DNA from: Stratiolaelaps scimitus
Taxonomy: Eukaryota; Arthropoda; Arachnida; Mesostigmata; Laelapidae
Reading direction: 5' to 3'
DNA length: 64,000 nucleotides
NCBI GenBank assembly: GCA_019614645.1
Contig: JABWDB010000012.1
Coordinates: forward strand, 3,162,001-3,226,000
The position numbers and the translations under genes were made by a program. Below the pieces are notes generated by a model. It was not told the origin of the DNA. It searched no databases and saw nothing but the letters and a program-made list of their open reading frames with translations. This document shows positions 51,721 to 64,000 of the stretch, one piece after another. Position 1 is the first letter of the stretch. Each line of letters begins with the position of its first letter.

Positions 51721-52590
51721 TAATAGATGCATTTTTCATATTGCGGATAAATACCGAAGTTAAACATAATTAACAACCACTGCCAGATTGTATGGTCACT
51801 ATACCGCGACTTCAACCACTGGTTAAGCATTTAGAATTTTCAACCTGGCACCCTACTGTGTGCTATTATGAGTTGGATTTTTTTTTGCTATTTCATGATA
51901 TGAAAGTTTAATGACAATATTTGCCCACCTGGTGTAGAACAAGGTAACTTCGGCGACTGATCAGACAGACCGGTGTGCAGACATAATGCGAGAAGGTATC
52001 GGTTGGCCTTCCCAGAAGATTTCACAAGGTGAAAACGATCAGAGCTGTAAACGCCTGAATTGACTTATACGTTCAATGCGACCGTTGCTGCCTGTCACAA
52101 CAACGAGGCTAAATAGGTTCGTCAAATGGGTTCGCAGTTAAACTGCTGGCCGATAACAGATTTAATAAACAAGCTATTTGGTATCGAGATACTGTGGTTA
52201 TCTTAGAATCACTCTCGCATATGAGCGGTAAGCTGAAATAACAATGGACGGCACTGGAATCCCAGATACAGTTAATTCTGTATATTTTCTTCATCATACA
52301 GAATTGCGAAGTTCGATAGTGATTTGGTACATTTATTTTTGCTTCTCCGTCATATATTACATGTAGATGTATAGATATAGTGTCCATAATTGGTTTCCCC
52401 AAGCCAATGCGCCAACTCAACCTCGTATTTGGTTTACGGATGTAGGTAGGCGTCATATTTAACGATACCGTTCGTCCCCGAAGCAGAACGGAGAGCGAGG
52501 CAGTTTGCCGACTCTCAAAAGATACCTGAAACTCTCTTGGGTCTATATTGGGGAGGCTAAGGTAGTGGAGGGCATCTGACTAGTTTTATC
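51721..52590. other. no gene seen
   Basis: AT-rich, with a 115-codon minus-strand frame (52109-52456) that has no recognisable content. Confidence 0.4.
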
Positions 52591-52617
52591 TTCTGTGTTC
52601 TGTGCTTCATCGCACAG

Positions 52618-53007
52618 CTCACACGAATTTCAGCTCAATCCGTCCGTTCGGGTCGGCCAGTTCTCGGCCGCAACGTGGAGCCGACCTGGACGATGTTTTT
52701 GTAGACCCGTTCGTCAAGGGGCCGGAACCCGAATCTCGGAGAAAATCAGGCTTGTATTTTCTCCCCCAATCAGCTGCCGCCAGCGATGGCGCGGTGTCGC
52801 CTCACTGATCCAACGACCGGCACATCCATCCTTTCAGCTAGACAGGCTACCTCTGCCCTGCCCGTTTCCCGGATCACCTACACCGTAGAGTTTTCTTTGT
52901 GCGCTCAGCCCTATCCCTCATATGCCTCCTCTCGTTCGCTCTCTCTCTCCTGGCCATGTTCGAAGAGACAGTTTTGCACCCCATGCAATGATCATTTTTC
53001 CGACCAG
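52618..53007 (+). other. possible exon or 5' UTR exon
   Basis: A long pyrimidine tract with a branch-like CTGAC (about 52576-52580) ends in an acceptor AG at 52616-52617. A consensus donor (CAG then GTAAGA) follows at 53008. The enclosed 390 bases are GC-rich, but no single frame is open throughout: the three frames stop near 52704, 52808 and 52888. If it is an exon it would therefore be at least partly untranslated, or the acceptor and donor belong to different exons. No protein family is recognised. Confidence 0.15.
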
Positions 53008-53463
53008 GTAAGATCGTCGAGTAGCTCGTCTTGCGACCGCTCAAGGAAGAACTGAAGAGGAAGTATTTCCTAGTAAAGATTGAACGCACACTGCGCAGCT
53101 CCACAGATGCGAATCCGTTCCGAGTGAGTGCCGATTTGTTTGTCGCTACGAATGTAAAAGGTGTCATCTCATACGAGCTCTAAGATGACAATGTAGATTC
53201 GATTGCTCGTGTCATCGCGCTGCGTGCACACACGTCTCCTCGCGGAAGAGAGAGGTGAGCAGAATGCATCCGTCGATGGGGTTGCCGTGAAACGGAGGAT
53301 GGAGGATGTGGAAGGTAGCGTGGCGATACGAGATCTTCGTGCCTCCGCTGTAGCGGCGTATCGTTACGCTTGGTTAGCTCCCGTTTGCTACTACTGCTGC
53401 TAGTACCTCTACTCAGCCTGTCTTGGAGCCGCTTCGCCCCCTCATAACTCGCCTGCTCCGCAG

Positions 53464-53690
53464 CCGAAAGCAAACAACAAACTCTATTTGTGGGACCAAG
53501 TCGACAAATGACGAAATCGCTGTCAACATCAAACAGAGAGGAGACGAAGGGAGAGAGAGAGGCGAGGCAATCGAACTCACCAGGACACTTTTACCTCGGT
53601 CCGCCCGGAGGATCGTATCGACACACGCTGAAAAACCGGGCTGGGTACGACGCTGACGATGCCAACGGTAATACCTCGGAAGTTGTGTAA
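53464..53690 (+). other. possible terminal coding exon, unrecognised
   Basis: A good acceptor (GCCTGCTCCGCAG, AG at 53462-53463) opens a 74-codon hydrophilic frame rich in Ser, Thr, Arg, Glu and Gly that ends with an acidic tail (YDADDANGNTSEVV) and TAA at 53688-53690. An alternative donor (GGTAATA) lies at about 53665. Its phase does not match an open frame in the candidate exon at 52618-53007, and no polyadenylation signal is obvious downstream. I recognise no family. Confidence 0.15.
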
Positions 53691-56317
53691 CGAACGGGTG
53701 GTACGTTTGTTGCCCTTGATTGGAGTTTCTGTCGGGAGACGTTTCTGCAGTAATCGCTCAATCTCTATCTCGATGTCGTTCGCACATGAATAGCCGAAAG
53801 AGTGGGGCTGTCGTTATGAGGTTTAGGGGAGAGGTTTCGCGGAGGCAGGTAACTATGAAGACAGAGACGTAATTCCTTTCTCGTTGCTACTTCACGGTGA
53901 ACGAAGTAACTGCAGTATCCTAGAGTCGAGTGGACCCTGCTAAAATAGTGGAATGGCGCCACGGAATTCTAAATGCGATACTCGAAGGCAAAATACGGCT
54001 AGATTTACTTATGTCATAAAATGTGGTATATGTCGGGGTCGCTCGTGTTCACTTCCATCTGCAGACACAGGCTTTGTTGCATATTACGAAAAAAAAGACC
54101 GCGCACGGAATTTCAGGTTCGTTACTTCTACGTGGGTATGGCACAATTTTAAAACTGTAGAAAGTTTCAACATAATACCAGCACTGTCTCACAATATTAT
54201 TTCCTATATCTTAAGGTGTATAGATATTAAACAACCGCGTTTTACATGAGTTAGTGGCCAACTGCAATAGTTACAGATTACTACAAAAATCTCTTGCCGC
54301 TATCACTGTCGTGCACTGCCATGGTGCACTGCCACACCGAAGTGGTCTCAGGTGTCCACTAAATTGTAATTCAGTTTAGCAAACTGCTACCGTATACCAT
54401 TTTCAGGCTTCTGGTTCTGACACGTGTATACACACGCACTCAATCATTGGCTATTCCTTTGAAGTGCTGTTTGTCGCCGACAGGTGTGAGAAGCCAACCC
54501 TTCTTGGCCGATGCTGCTGATGCTGAAACGTTCAATCTGTCCAACGCGTTTCGATGACATGCAATTACTCGCACCACGCTCTCAAGATCTGGGAAGGATG
54601 CCAACAGCATGACACAGACCAAGCCCTGAAATAAACTCTACCGGTGATGAATCTCACTAGGTATCAAAGTCTCGTTGTTTCCTCTAATTCAATCTCGACT
54701 AAAGAAAGTGGATCGTATGTTGTTAAATCTAAATAGGCTAAAACACGAAATCATGGAACTAATAACGATAACAACAGCCAGTTACTTGTATCTGAGTGTT
54801 TGGGCGCGCAAGTTTAACCGGATCCCGTTTTGGAAGCCACTTCGCTCGTGTCTCTCATGATATCCAGCACGGTGGATAGAACACATGGCTAGTGTGAGAG
54901 CAAATGTAGCCTGTAGCAAAAAAAAGAATAAAACAGAAAACTCCCAACGTTTCTACCTTTGTGGGAGCTTTATAAGGGCCGTGTAGTTCTCGCCAATGAG
55001 AGGTCCCATGAATGCGTCATCCTGTCCACTTCGAATTTGCTGTCAAACGACCTCGTAGGGTCCCGCTGATGATCGCAAACGATAAATAATAATAATAGCT
55101 ATTTTGCCTTAGATTATAGACAACGGTAGTTGACTGTACCCTCAGTAGAAGGGTAGCAATCACCGCGGGCCCATCTCCCATCTGGCAGGCAACAAAAACG
55201 AACAACTCTAGCTGCGGTTTTGTAGTTAACTAAGTGTAGGCTGTTTTTCTGACTTTGCAACAGGCGATTCAATCCTCGAAAGAAAAATCTTTTGGAGAGA
55301 AGTTACCCGCGAAGGACTTTGTCAAACTGGACTTTGTCGACGATGGATGACTTGTCGAACAAATGACAGGGAGAAACTTGCCTTCTCACGCTGTGGAAAT
55401 ATACACAAAAGCCTACATCCAAACATAACGAGGAAAGGGAGTCAAGATTGAAATATTTGTATGTCAATGGCTTGACCTTCGTAGCAAATCTATACTAGTT
55501 CGAAGGCTTGCGTAAGGTTCTGAAGACCATCTTGAAGGTGTGCACATTATTGCGAACCACTTAAATATTGAATGTATCTTCAATATTTTCTTCGATCTTA
55601 CTCAGAAGATGAACACCGTACCTTAATAGTGCCCTGATTATTTATATTTAAGTGTATTATTATTACTATTATAGTACCATGAAATATCTCGATTGTTAAT
55701 AACGGCTCACTCCACGGGTCATGAATTGCATAGCATATGAGACCACGATCCCACTTTTTGGGCATTAAGTGGCACCGGTTTGTCTCAGCGGCATTCAGTG
55801 GGTGGGATCCCATCGTTTTTAAGACCAAAATCCCTCCTCTGCAAAACTTCTAGGCCGTTCCAGAGGTCACCAACTTGACGAGTGACGTCAAGGACAAGCC
55901 GTGTTTTTGTCGGCTGTCGTACAACAGTAAATACAAAGTTCTAGTTCTCCTAATCACACACACCCCCTTGAGCGAACACAGTCATTTGAGACGTGGTCGC
56001 TGAGGTCAGTCAAGGACAAACCGACTCGAGGGGGCCAAACCCCTCAACGCTACGGTTGCACAAAGGCCATAGTTACCCTGGAGACAAGCGGTACACTTCC
56101 ATCATGACCATCTGCTAAGCTGATTTTAGCGGCACATTGAGCATTGCGAGTGTCGTTATAGAAAGACAAATTAGTTATACTAAGCATAATGAGCTCTTTG
56201 AGCATGATGAATATATACAAAAATATAGTGCACATAGTTTTCTATAATCGATTGAATAGGAGAAGATATCAGTACAACACCATCAGTATAATGTCAAACT
56301 ATTTAGACTATTGAATT
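53691..56317. other. no recognised gene
   Basis: A 13-base tandem (GTGCACTGCCATG) occurs at 54311-54335. Nothing else is supported. Confidence 0.4.
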
Positions 56318-56327
56318 TTGAATTCTA

Positions 56328-56532
56328 TAGTAACAACTTTCCGGGCTGACTTACAGCCAGCATTTAACGTCCACGGTACAACTGCTTTAGGGAGCTTGCT
56401 CCATAAGACGGACAACCCCCTTGAAATGCAAATGTGCAACGGTGAGGGATAGAACCCGTGCATCTACGTGTCTCTCCTCCGTCTGCAAGGCGCACGCGGA
56501 TGCACCATCAGGCCACCGGGCTCGACTGAATA
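56328..56532 (-). mobile_element. SINE-B copy, full length, 10-base TSD
   Basis: The best-preserved SINE-B, on the minus strand. It begins near 56532 with GTCGAGCCCGGTGGCC, with the A-box region (TGGCCTGATGGTGCATCC) at about 56498-56515 and the B box (GGGTTCTATCCC) at 56446-56457. It continues through the conserved body and ends in AGTCAGCCCGGAAAG and a short tail. The flanks repeat TTGAATTCTA exactly (56318-56327 and 56533-56542), a target-site duplication that fixes the ends and gives a length of about 205 bases. The head is tRNA-like but I cannot name the parent tRNA. Confidence 0.85.
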
Positions 56533-56542
56533 TTGAATTCTA

Positions 56543-58329
56543 ATCAAATCGTAGAGCACAGTGAGGTCATAAAATAATTTCGGTAATTAGATAATAACTA
56601 ATTTTCCGTGACTGCGAATGATTCTTAAGTTACACAATGCGACTGCATCCTTTATATCTGAAGCACATCGCCGGATAATATACACGTCCAATCAGAAATG
56701 TGTTTCTGTTGACTGCATCTACTTTCGGGGATGTATGTTGTCACCACGGTGACTATATTATGAAGGCAACCTCAACGATGTCCACGTAGGTAATACTGTC
56801 CATAATGAAACGTATGTGATGGCCGCGTCTTTGTATATATAATGATATTTCTTTTAGTAAGCCGGCAACACAAGCGTGTAGCGTCAACGGCGTAATAAAC
56901 GCAAAGACAAGATATTGGTTGCGAGACGACTTGTGCGTCTTGCAATGGGCATGCGCGATGTACAGATGTCAACGCACGCTACGCCCACAGTATCCATTTC
57001 ATTCCGTATTTGACGATACCCAATTTAGTTTGTCATTCGCGTATTTCTTCGGCTTCAGTGGGATCCCTCCTCCCTTCAGTGGGGTCCCTTTCAAGTCTAC
57101 CCGACGTGGCACTGCTCCCACCCGAGACATCAATCTTTGAGAACGCCCACTCAGCTGTACGAAGCAGAGCGAGATGTTTTGCCAATGGGAACTTTAGCAC
57201 GTTCAATGATTTAATCAAAAGTCGAATTGATCTCATCGTAAAAAAATGCCCCCACTGCAAACGTTTGTCGAAGGTAGAAAACTCGCTATGAAATGTGAAA
57301 GTAAACATGCCGTGGTCTCAGAGACGATCGTGACAGAGATAAAAATGCACTTTAGCTAATGGCGCACACAGAGAAGGACATCGACAGACATCTGCTCTCA
57401 AAGCGATTTGTTTTTGTATTACATTATAGATAGCTATGCTGCGACCCAGACCCAAGTCCGATCCTATATTGTTCGATTGCCCAAAGCTAATGTTTGCGAC
57501 CGCTAGTGCTACTTAGCGAAATAAATATATCCGCTGGATATCCTGATTGACATATTGTGGTGGAAAAAACACGTACGTCCAAGGCATTGAGTTATTACCT
57601 ACTAATGACACTGGATAAAAATATGACATTACCACGATAGCATTCATATTGGTTATGTCTCTCGCAAAGACCTAGACGAAATTGATAGAACGCTCTCCGC
57701 ATTTAGAGGATGTGTCTGGCGCTCCGAGATGTCCCATTTGATTGGAATCATGGAACGAGGCAGCCTGATAAAAATATAACTTACTCGTGTTTCTGCAGTC
57801 ACGCAATTGCTACTGAACTCCATCTGTGACTTGCGGTTTACCATGACACAACCCAGCTGAGTGCCACTCTAGCCTACCACAGTCATCGTTACGTACGGTT
57901 ACATTGACAACACGGGTGTCGGGTGATGACTAGCTGACTCATCTTCTTTTGGGCTTCATTGGTTCCCGTGATGTTGAGACAGCATATGTGTGCGTGTGTC
58001 TATTGTGTGCTGATAGTCTCCGACTATTGGTGGTTGATAAGAGCTATATTGCGAACGGTGTCCACGTCCTCGTTCGCCTTGAACTTCAACGTGCGCCTTT
58101 TGAACAATGGCCGGATATGCATCAGATGTTTCAAGTCGCTCGTTACCACCAACAAACATGTGGTGTGTTCGTGATGTGATGAGCTCCCTTAGTATAGAAT
58201 ATAAGACATGTATATAACATAAAACATAAATATACATTTATGCAACATATACATTTTGCGTTAGGTATTATACATACTCCACACTAAACCAGCAGCTAAG
58301 GCTTTACTCGATACCACGTACCTAGTAGC
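56543..58329. other. no recognised gene
   Basis: A 21-base tandem pair (CTTCAGTGGGATCCCT motif) lies at 57053-57092, inside an unrecognised 93-codon frame. Nothing else stands out. Confidence 0.4.
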
Positions 58330-58529
58330 ATGTGCCACCACTGTGGCTACCCCTCTCGAGTTGCGCACTTGCATATGCCCATTGTCCACTTGTGGGGTCT
58401 TGTGCGGTTGGACATGGTGTTTTCGTTCTTACCAGCGCTTACTCGCTCGCCGTGTGATCCAGTTTGCTTTCGTTTGGCCAAGGACGACGTCGAGAGATCG
58501 CTGCATGGGCGTGTACGCGTGTGCACGCC

Positions 58530-58557
58530 TGTGTGTGTGTGTGTGTGTGTGTATATA
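58530..58557. repeat. (GT)n microsatellite
   Basis: About 11 GT units followed by TATATAT, inside the GC-rich island. Confidence 0.95.
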
Positions 58558-59064
58558 TGCGCGCGTTTATTCTCTTCTGCGCTGTCCACTACAGTGCTTC
58601 TCGTTCTCGTTCTTCTACCACCATCGCGTTGACTCGTCCCAAGGGAACTCGGCCAGTGAACGACTTGGCTAGGAGCAAAGGAGAAGCGGGAAGAACCGCA
58701 CAACCACCACCGCTGATGAGCTCCTAACACAACTCAAGCGACTCGGCTGGCAGCGGTCGCAGCGCAGCTGGAAGGCGTACGGCGGACGGCGACGGCGGAA
58801 GGAGAGCGTTTGGTGAAAAAAAATCGCGAATGACCAACGTGACTGATGACCGCAGTGGTCCGGGGAGTTGGAAACCGGGAACGCCGAAAAGACTGTGAGA
58901 TAGAAGCACGGCGGTGGGGGACGGGCTCAAACCGGGCACAAAAAGCCCGCTTACATGTATGTGTGTGTTTGTAGTGGTGTATGTGTTTGTACGGATGGGT
59001 GGTGAACTCCTCGCTGCCAAGCTCATCTCAAGTGCCGCCTTTTTCCAGCCGTCGCTCGCCTCTC

Positions 59065-59100
59065 GGGGAAGGCCGAAGGGGCCGTGGGGGGGCGGGGGGG
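59065..59100 (+). other. G-quadruplex-type motif
   Basis: Four G tracts of 4, 4, 7 and 7 are separated by loops of 9, 4 and 1 bases. This meets the usual pattern for an intramolecular quadruplex if the first loop is allowed to be long. Confidence 0.6.
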
Positions 59101-59160
59101 CAAACCGCTGCTCGACTGGCAGTCCAACACTGTCCGTAGAAAGCGCAAGGAATAAGTAAT

Positions 59161-62100
59161 GCGATTATACTTGGATGTTAGTGAGTCCTGGCGAGTGAGC
59201 AGGCTTCGGACCATTAGACGTCTCTTAAAGAATTCGATAGAGGATACTTGTACGATAGCTCCAAGCATCGTATGCGACGGGGCACCGATAAAGGCGAACG
59301 ATAATTTTGTTCGATCAACAGAGGAACTCGATTAGATATATGTGTATATATATATGGTAATGGTGGTAGCATATATTTGAATACTTTTCATTCGTTAAGT
59401 GTTTATGGTATTGCTCGGAGCAGAGATGAAAACTTGTTTTTTAGGGAGATATGAAACCTTCACACAAGCAACGAATAAATGATTAAAAAAATAACACGTT
59501 CTTATAGTAGTCAGATGTTTGCTTCCAAATCTGAGCAACCGTGGTACGCGATGTCCTGCTGATTGATATCAGAGGTTTTCATGGGGCTGTGAAACCTTCC
59601 TAACGTCCTGTTGGACGTATCTTGTTGCCTATTTCTACGTATGATTAGGAAATGGCTATAGCCAGGCGCTGGGGTGCGTGAAGGCCCAGAGCAGCGGGGA
59701 TGTTGAGGCCTCAAATTGCGGACACAGTAGTGTGGTATGGAAAGTATTTAGTCTCTTAGGTTAATCACCGTCCCTAAATACTTAAGAAAAGTCGCATATC
59801 TTCCCTTTCAACACTGAACTCCGATTAAGTGTGGACAGTGAGTTCGGTAACGAGTTCGAGTTGTTTCGTCGAACGTGATAAAATGGGACAACTCTCGAAA
59901 TCGGTGAACCTCAAACTTAGGTAAAACATCGACTTCTATCTATAGACAATCGTTCACATCGGATCTCTATTATTAGAACATGCATACTCGATTAATAGCA
60001 TCAGTGTCGTTTAGGGAAAATCATCTATAATAAAGGACATTTATGTAATGCTCTGACACGAGATTGGCTTTCGTCGTTCGTCTGCCTGGCAAGTAACTTC
60101 GCATCAATCTGACGTCTGTCTGAGCTAGTCAGCGAGGCTTGGACCAGACATGTTCGGATCGCAAGAATGCTAAACATCGCTCACTCTCCGTACGCATGCA
60201 TTGTGAATGTACAATCGACTGTTATACGCCGCCAGCGAATATGTGAATGTTTCTATAGCTAGTGCTCTCTTATGGGAGGTAATCCTCTCAATCTTCTTAT
60301 AGGTATTTGTGTCTATGCAGGATGTTAACACGCTCCATCTAATGGTGGCTGATGATGTGTATGCGATATCTATGGTTCGGTATGCAGAAGTGTATACATT
60401 AGTTGACTAATATACTGCCTTAGCTAAGAGTCCCACTACGATAGCTAGCAGATTCATATAAGCATAATAAAACCTCTATAAAAATATATTCTGCCAGACT
60501 ACCGATTTAAGAGTCTCTACCACGCGTCCTTAATCGGGCTGCTTCGAGGCCTATTGGCTTAAAGAGAGGCTCTTTAATGCACAAAAGCCCCGCCCGCCGT
60601 AAGATGGCTTGAATCAACCGCAGCGAGGCAAGCTAATATCATGATATTATGGACGCATACGGAGACAATAGCAGATCGCGGACACCCAGCTCCGTTGTTC
60701 CCCAGACACCAATCATCAGTTTGAGGTAGTGTTTCGTGTGATTACCCCTCGCGGTTCATTCTAATAAAACAACCATCGCTGCTATTCACAGCTCGCAGAT
60801 TTCCATACATTTATAAGGCGCACGTTTATGAGCTCGCGTATCTGGTCCACACAAACACACACCACCCAATGTGTTTGCCTTCAGTGGGGTTTCCGTAAGT
60901 TCGAAACTAGGGAGGTATTTGACTATTCTGGCGAGGCACATTACCTATATGTACCACGTGCTTTGCCAGTCCTGTCAGTAAGGCCAGTGTTGTCGTTATC
61001 CTATACATAGATACACGTACAGCCACAGCAGTGGATCGGGTGCAGCAAGAGTGTGCGGTGCCAGGTTGGCCGTCGAAGGCCTTAGTTGGCGAGCCCCCAC
61101 TACCCTGTGAAAATGTAGTCAATGAACGTGCGTCCCTGATACAGCGTAAATCAAACCCAAAACATCGGTGCCCGATACATATGCGCACGATGCGATATCC
61201 GCGATACTCTGTATATATTCTATGCATACACGCACTACGTGACATAGTGCTGTTACAAAACTACAGCAGCGAAGAGGGGATGCGGGGAGTGGGGAGCACT
61301 ACCGTCGCAAACAAGGAACTTAATGCAATCGATGTTCATCACAATGTTATCCGACTGGCATCGGTATTCATGCTATAGCTAACATATTGGCGTGTGCATT
61401 TCAGAGCCACGTGCTAGGCAGCGTGTAATGTGGACGAAGCCACATATCATAGTGTATCTATTTTGTTCTATGTTAATGCAATCCTTGTGGTTTACAATGA
61501 ACAATAAAGGACAACAAATATGTCTAGACCATGGCTCACTTGTTCTTCGCTACGTGGACACGTGGGTGAGACGTTTGCCGAGAAACTTAAAAAATACATC
61601 TTCGATAATTACGGGAGTAAGTACATTTTCGAGAGTGCCGAAGCTGAACGCTGCTCTAAGGTACGAGCATAAACGCATCGGGACCCAACATAGCATCGGG
61701 TCTACCAGCGCTAAAAGAACCTCCGGCATTCACGCCTGATAGAATTAAATGAAGTCTGAATGAATCAACCTCATAATCGAGGTGGGTATCAGTTATAAAA
61801 CCTTCATTATAAACCAATATAAGTATAGAATATGCTGTATTCCGCGTGTAGGTGTCTTGTGAAATCTATTATGAAATATAATGCGGGGGTTTACTTTATA
61901 GCACGTATGTTTTGATTGTTCTTTGCATACTATACAATGAGTGTTCTAAGTAATTTTACTGACGGCCGAGCAGATTCTGGCAGATTCGGACGCCCACTCA
62001 GACGCGTGGTTGTCTGTCGTCTGACTAACCTCGACAACTGTGACAACACAGACAATTGGGAATTGATTCGTCCCACTTGGCGGCTTTTCAATCTGCCACC

Positions 62101-62251
62101 TTTGACAGCGTTTGAAGTGAAGCGCACAAGCTGGCCATTGAGGTAGCATCTGTTTACAAAACGTTCAGGTGACATCACGTTGGCGCGAGCTCAAGCGATC
62201 GTATTAACCTGCTGCATCTACCTAAAAAGATCGAGGCCATTATAACTAGCC

Positions 62252-62255
<4 letters not shown>
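59161..62255. other. no recognised gene
   Basis: A short (TA)n tract lies near 59340. Frames of up to 115 codons at 60907-61739 on both strands have no recognisable domain. Confidence 0.4.

Positions 62256-62285
<30 letters not shown>
62256..62285. repeat. (AT)n microsatellite
   Basis: About 14 uninterrupted AT units. Confidence 0.95.
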
Positions 62286-62287
<2 letters not shown>

Positions 62288-64000
62288 ATGCAACCACTTT
62301 TCATTGGCAAATTACCAATATTTGCTAGTTAGATGAGATGACTCTTAAGTCGATATTATACGGAATATTTTGCCGACTCTCTAAAACTAAAAGGTAAACA
62401 TCGACTGATCCTGACCAACCACGAAATCCGATTAGTCAGCTGTTGAACATAGGCTCCCCACAGTAAGCTGTTACCTGTAGAGTTTCAGCGGGCTTAAATT
62501 TCACCGTTCGCGCCTATTATTTGTGTCCTTCACGCGAACAAAGGCGGACTGTCTTTAACGAACGACACGCCATTGACTGACCTTAAAACTCTGCTGCGGA
62601 AAATTATTTTATTAATCGGAACGATGATGAGGATGTTGTACCCGACATTCGATGCACCCAAATGCTCCGGTGTATATGCGTCATTCAAATTACATTTTAC
62701 TGCGGCGCCGTGGTTTTGCGTAGGATGACACGGTGAGAACGAAGTGATCTTGGAAAGGAAGCGCCAGGAACACTACATCTTGTTGAGCTCTCGCTTGTCC
62801 TCGGATAGTTTGATTTGATAGGACACACGTAACATGCGTTACCTCATGGCAGGCCGGTTGCATCTAAAAGCTACCGGCATTTTTGTTCTACGCCATACCG
62901 TAGGCTCTTGGGCATCTGTGCCCCGAAGCTTCTTCGCCGTCACTCTTGTCAGCCTTCACGTTCGAGTACTCTACGTGTACTGGAACGCGCGAACTCCTTG
63001 ATAAGCATTCGTATTCAGAGTGCGAACTTCCTTGTTTAGCATTAGCGGCAAGTTAGTCCTAGAGGGTATTGCTGTTAGGGGACCAACAGTTTATATTACA
63101 TACCCATGCCCGGAGAGCGCGAAGAAGAGAGATGAAGCTTCCCGAGAACAAGGCGTCCGCAATAGACGATCTACAAAGAACAAAGGGAACATCGAGAAGG
63201 CGTGCGGGGGTTGGGTGAGGGGTTAATATCACTGGCCTCTTCCTGCCTGGTCCTGGCTCGAAAGAACTCGTCGCGCCCGGTCACAAGTAGATAGAGAAAG
63301 TAATACGGAGTAACTAAAATAGCCAAACACCATCGTTTCGAGCCTAGTCAGCTTCACAAGTGAAAACGAGGATGACGAGCTGTGAATGTCGGAGTGTCGC
63401 AGACAGAGAACCTGTAAACGAGATGGTTTCAAAGGCGTTTCGTTGACAGGCCACCAGTGCTGATCCCACCACTAGCTTTGCAAACATCCTCTGATGCATA
63501 CGAAAGCGGGTCTACAGCAGGAATCTCCTGGGACCCAAAGGCGCAAGAGAAGCGCTCTTTATGGAAAAGTCAGCTGAAGACGCTACCCTCCAGGCCTTAC
63601 AGGTGGACTGTGATACGACCAGAAGATGTTCACACCCTGTCGAAGTTTACAATCATATAGATCGCTTAGCGTCACATACAAGAATCATACTGACTCTTGC
63701 GCAAACCGTTAAGTTGCTCTCCTAAAACTTGAAATGTCCTAATTTTGAAATTTTCGACCAAATAAAATTTCGCAAATTTTCCTTTTTACCCGATCCCACC
63801 TGTTTTTGCCACCTGAAGACATATACTGAACGTTGCCCTCGGTGGAGGCTCGGAGCAATCGTAGAGATTCATTTAGAGGCGATAATTAGAATCGAAGTGC
63901 AAAACTGCCCAAAGGAACAATGACTTTGGCTACGCGTGTCCCTTTTCGACAATACGCCATAATGAGCAAGGCAAACTGTTTGTGCGACATCTGTAGGCGA
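62286..64000. other. no supported gene; one weak exon candidate
   Basis: At 63450-63660 a plus-strand frame follows an acceptor-like TCGTTGACAG (AG at 63448-63449) and stays open for 69 codons to TAG. Its product is balanced and hydrophilic (PPLALQTSSDAYESG, later WKSQLKTLPSRPYRW). No family is recognised and there is no strong donor. Otherwise the stretch is featureless. Confidence 0.3.

Larger units (their letters stand above)
58330..59160. other. GC-rich island, possible promoter or first exon
   Basis: About 800 bases are markedly richer in G, C and CpG than the surroundings, with overlapping frames of about 100 codons on both strands, none recognisable. The island contains a (TG)n microsatellite (58530-58557) and a G-run cluster (59065-59100). 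In compact animal genes such islands can mark first exons or promoters, but there is no TATA box, initiator or splice site here that I would rely on. Confidence 0.25.

Noticed and set aside
57010..57291. CPHCKRL motif in a 93-codon frame
   Set aside because: A lone CxxC has no thioredoxin or zinc-finger context around it, and the frame's repeat comes from a 21-base DNA tandem.

Overview
This window looks like a piece of animal nuclear genome, most likely arthropod and possibly a mite or tick; that placement is inference. It has no bacterial-type gene packing. Open frames are short and scattered, (TA)n, (TG)n and (CT)n microsatellites are abundant, and there are several retroposons with internal RNA polymerase III-type A and B boxes. 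One long GC-rich reading frame is the 3' end of a non-LTR retrotransposon. I see no rRNA, no intact tRNA gene, no CRISPR array and no complete host protein-coding gene that I can recognise.

Layout. 1-11.9 kb is intergenic or intronic DNA with a tRNA-like SINE head (about 1.15 kb), a weak exon candidate (4.4 kb), a SINE-B copy (6.7 kb) and a full-length SINE-A copy (8.5 kb). 12.4-13.7 kb holds the only confident protein-coding homology: the post-RT region, a CCHC zinc knuckle and a restriction-like endonuclease (RLE) of a 5'-truncated retrotransposon. 13.7-25.6 kb is AT-rich and gene-poor, with long (TA)n tracts. 25.6-26.3 kb is a GC- and CpG-rich island with a protein-like exon candidate. 26.3-49.6 kb is mostly repeats and unassigned DNA, including two truncated SINE-B insertions with visible target-site duplications (31.8 and 32.8 kb), a SINE-A tail (35.7 kb), a possible exon pair (42.2 kb), the longest (TA)n tract (43.8 kb) and another SINE head (45.2 kb). 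49.7-50.0 kb, 52.6-53.7 kb and 58.3-59.2 kb are GC-richer islands with good splice-site matches and could be exons or promoters of unrecognised genes. 56.3-56.5 kb is a full-length SINE-B copy with a 10-bp target-site duplication. The remainder to 64 kb shows only simple repeats and one weak exon candidate.

How the parts relate. The window is best read as retroposon-littered non-coding DNA. The two SINE families have no reverse transcriptase of their own and must have been copied by a partner LINE. The RLE retrotransposon fragment here is too incomplete to be that partner, and no shared 3' end links it to either SINE. All host exon proposals rest on splice-site matches and reading-frame quality alone and carry low confidence.
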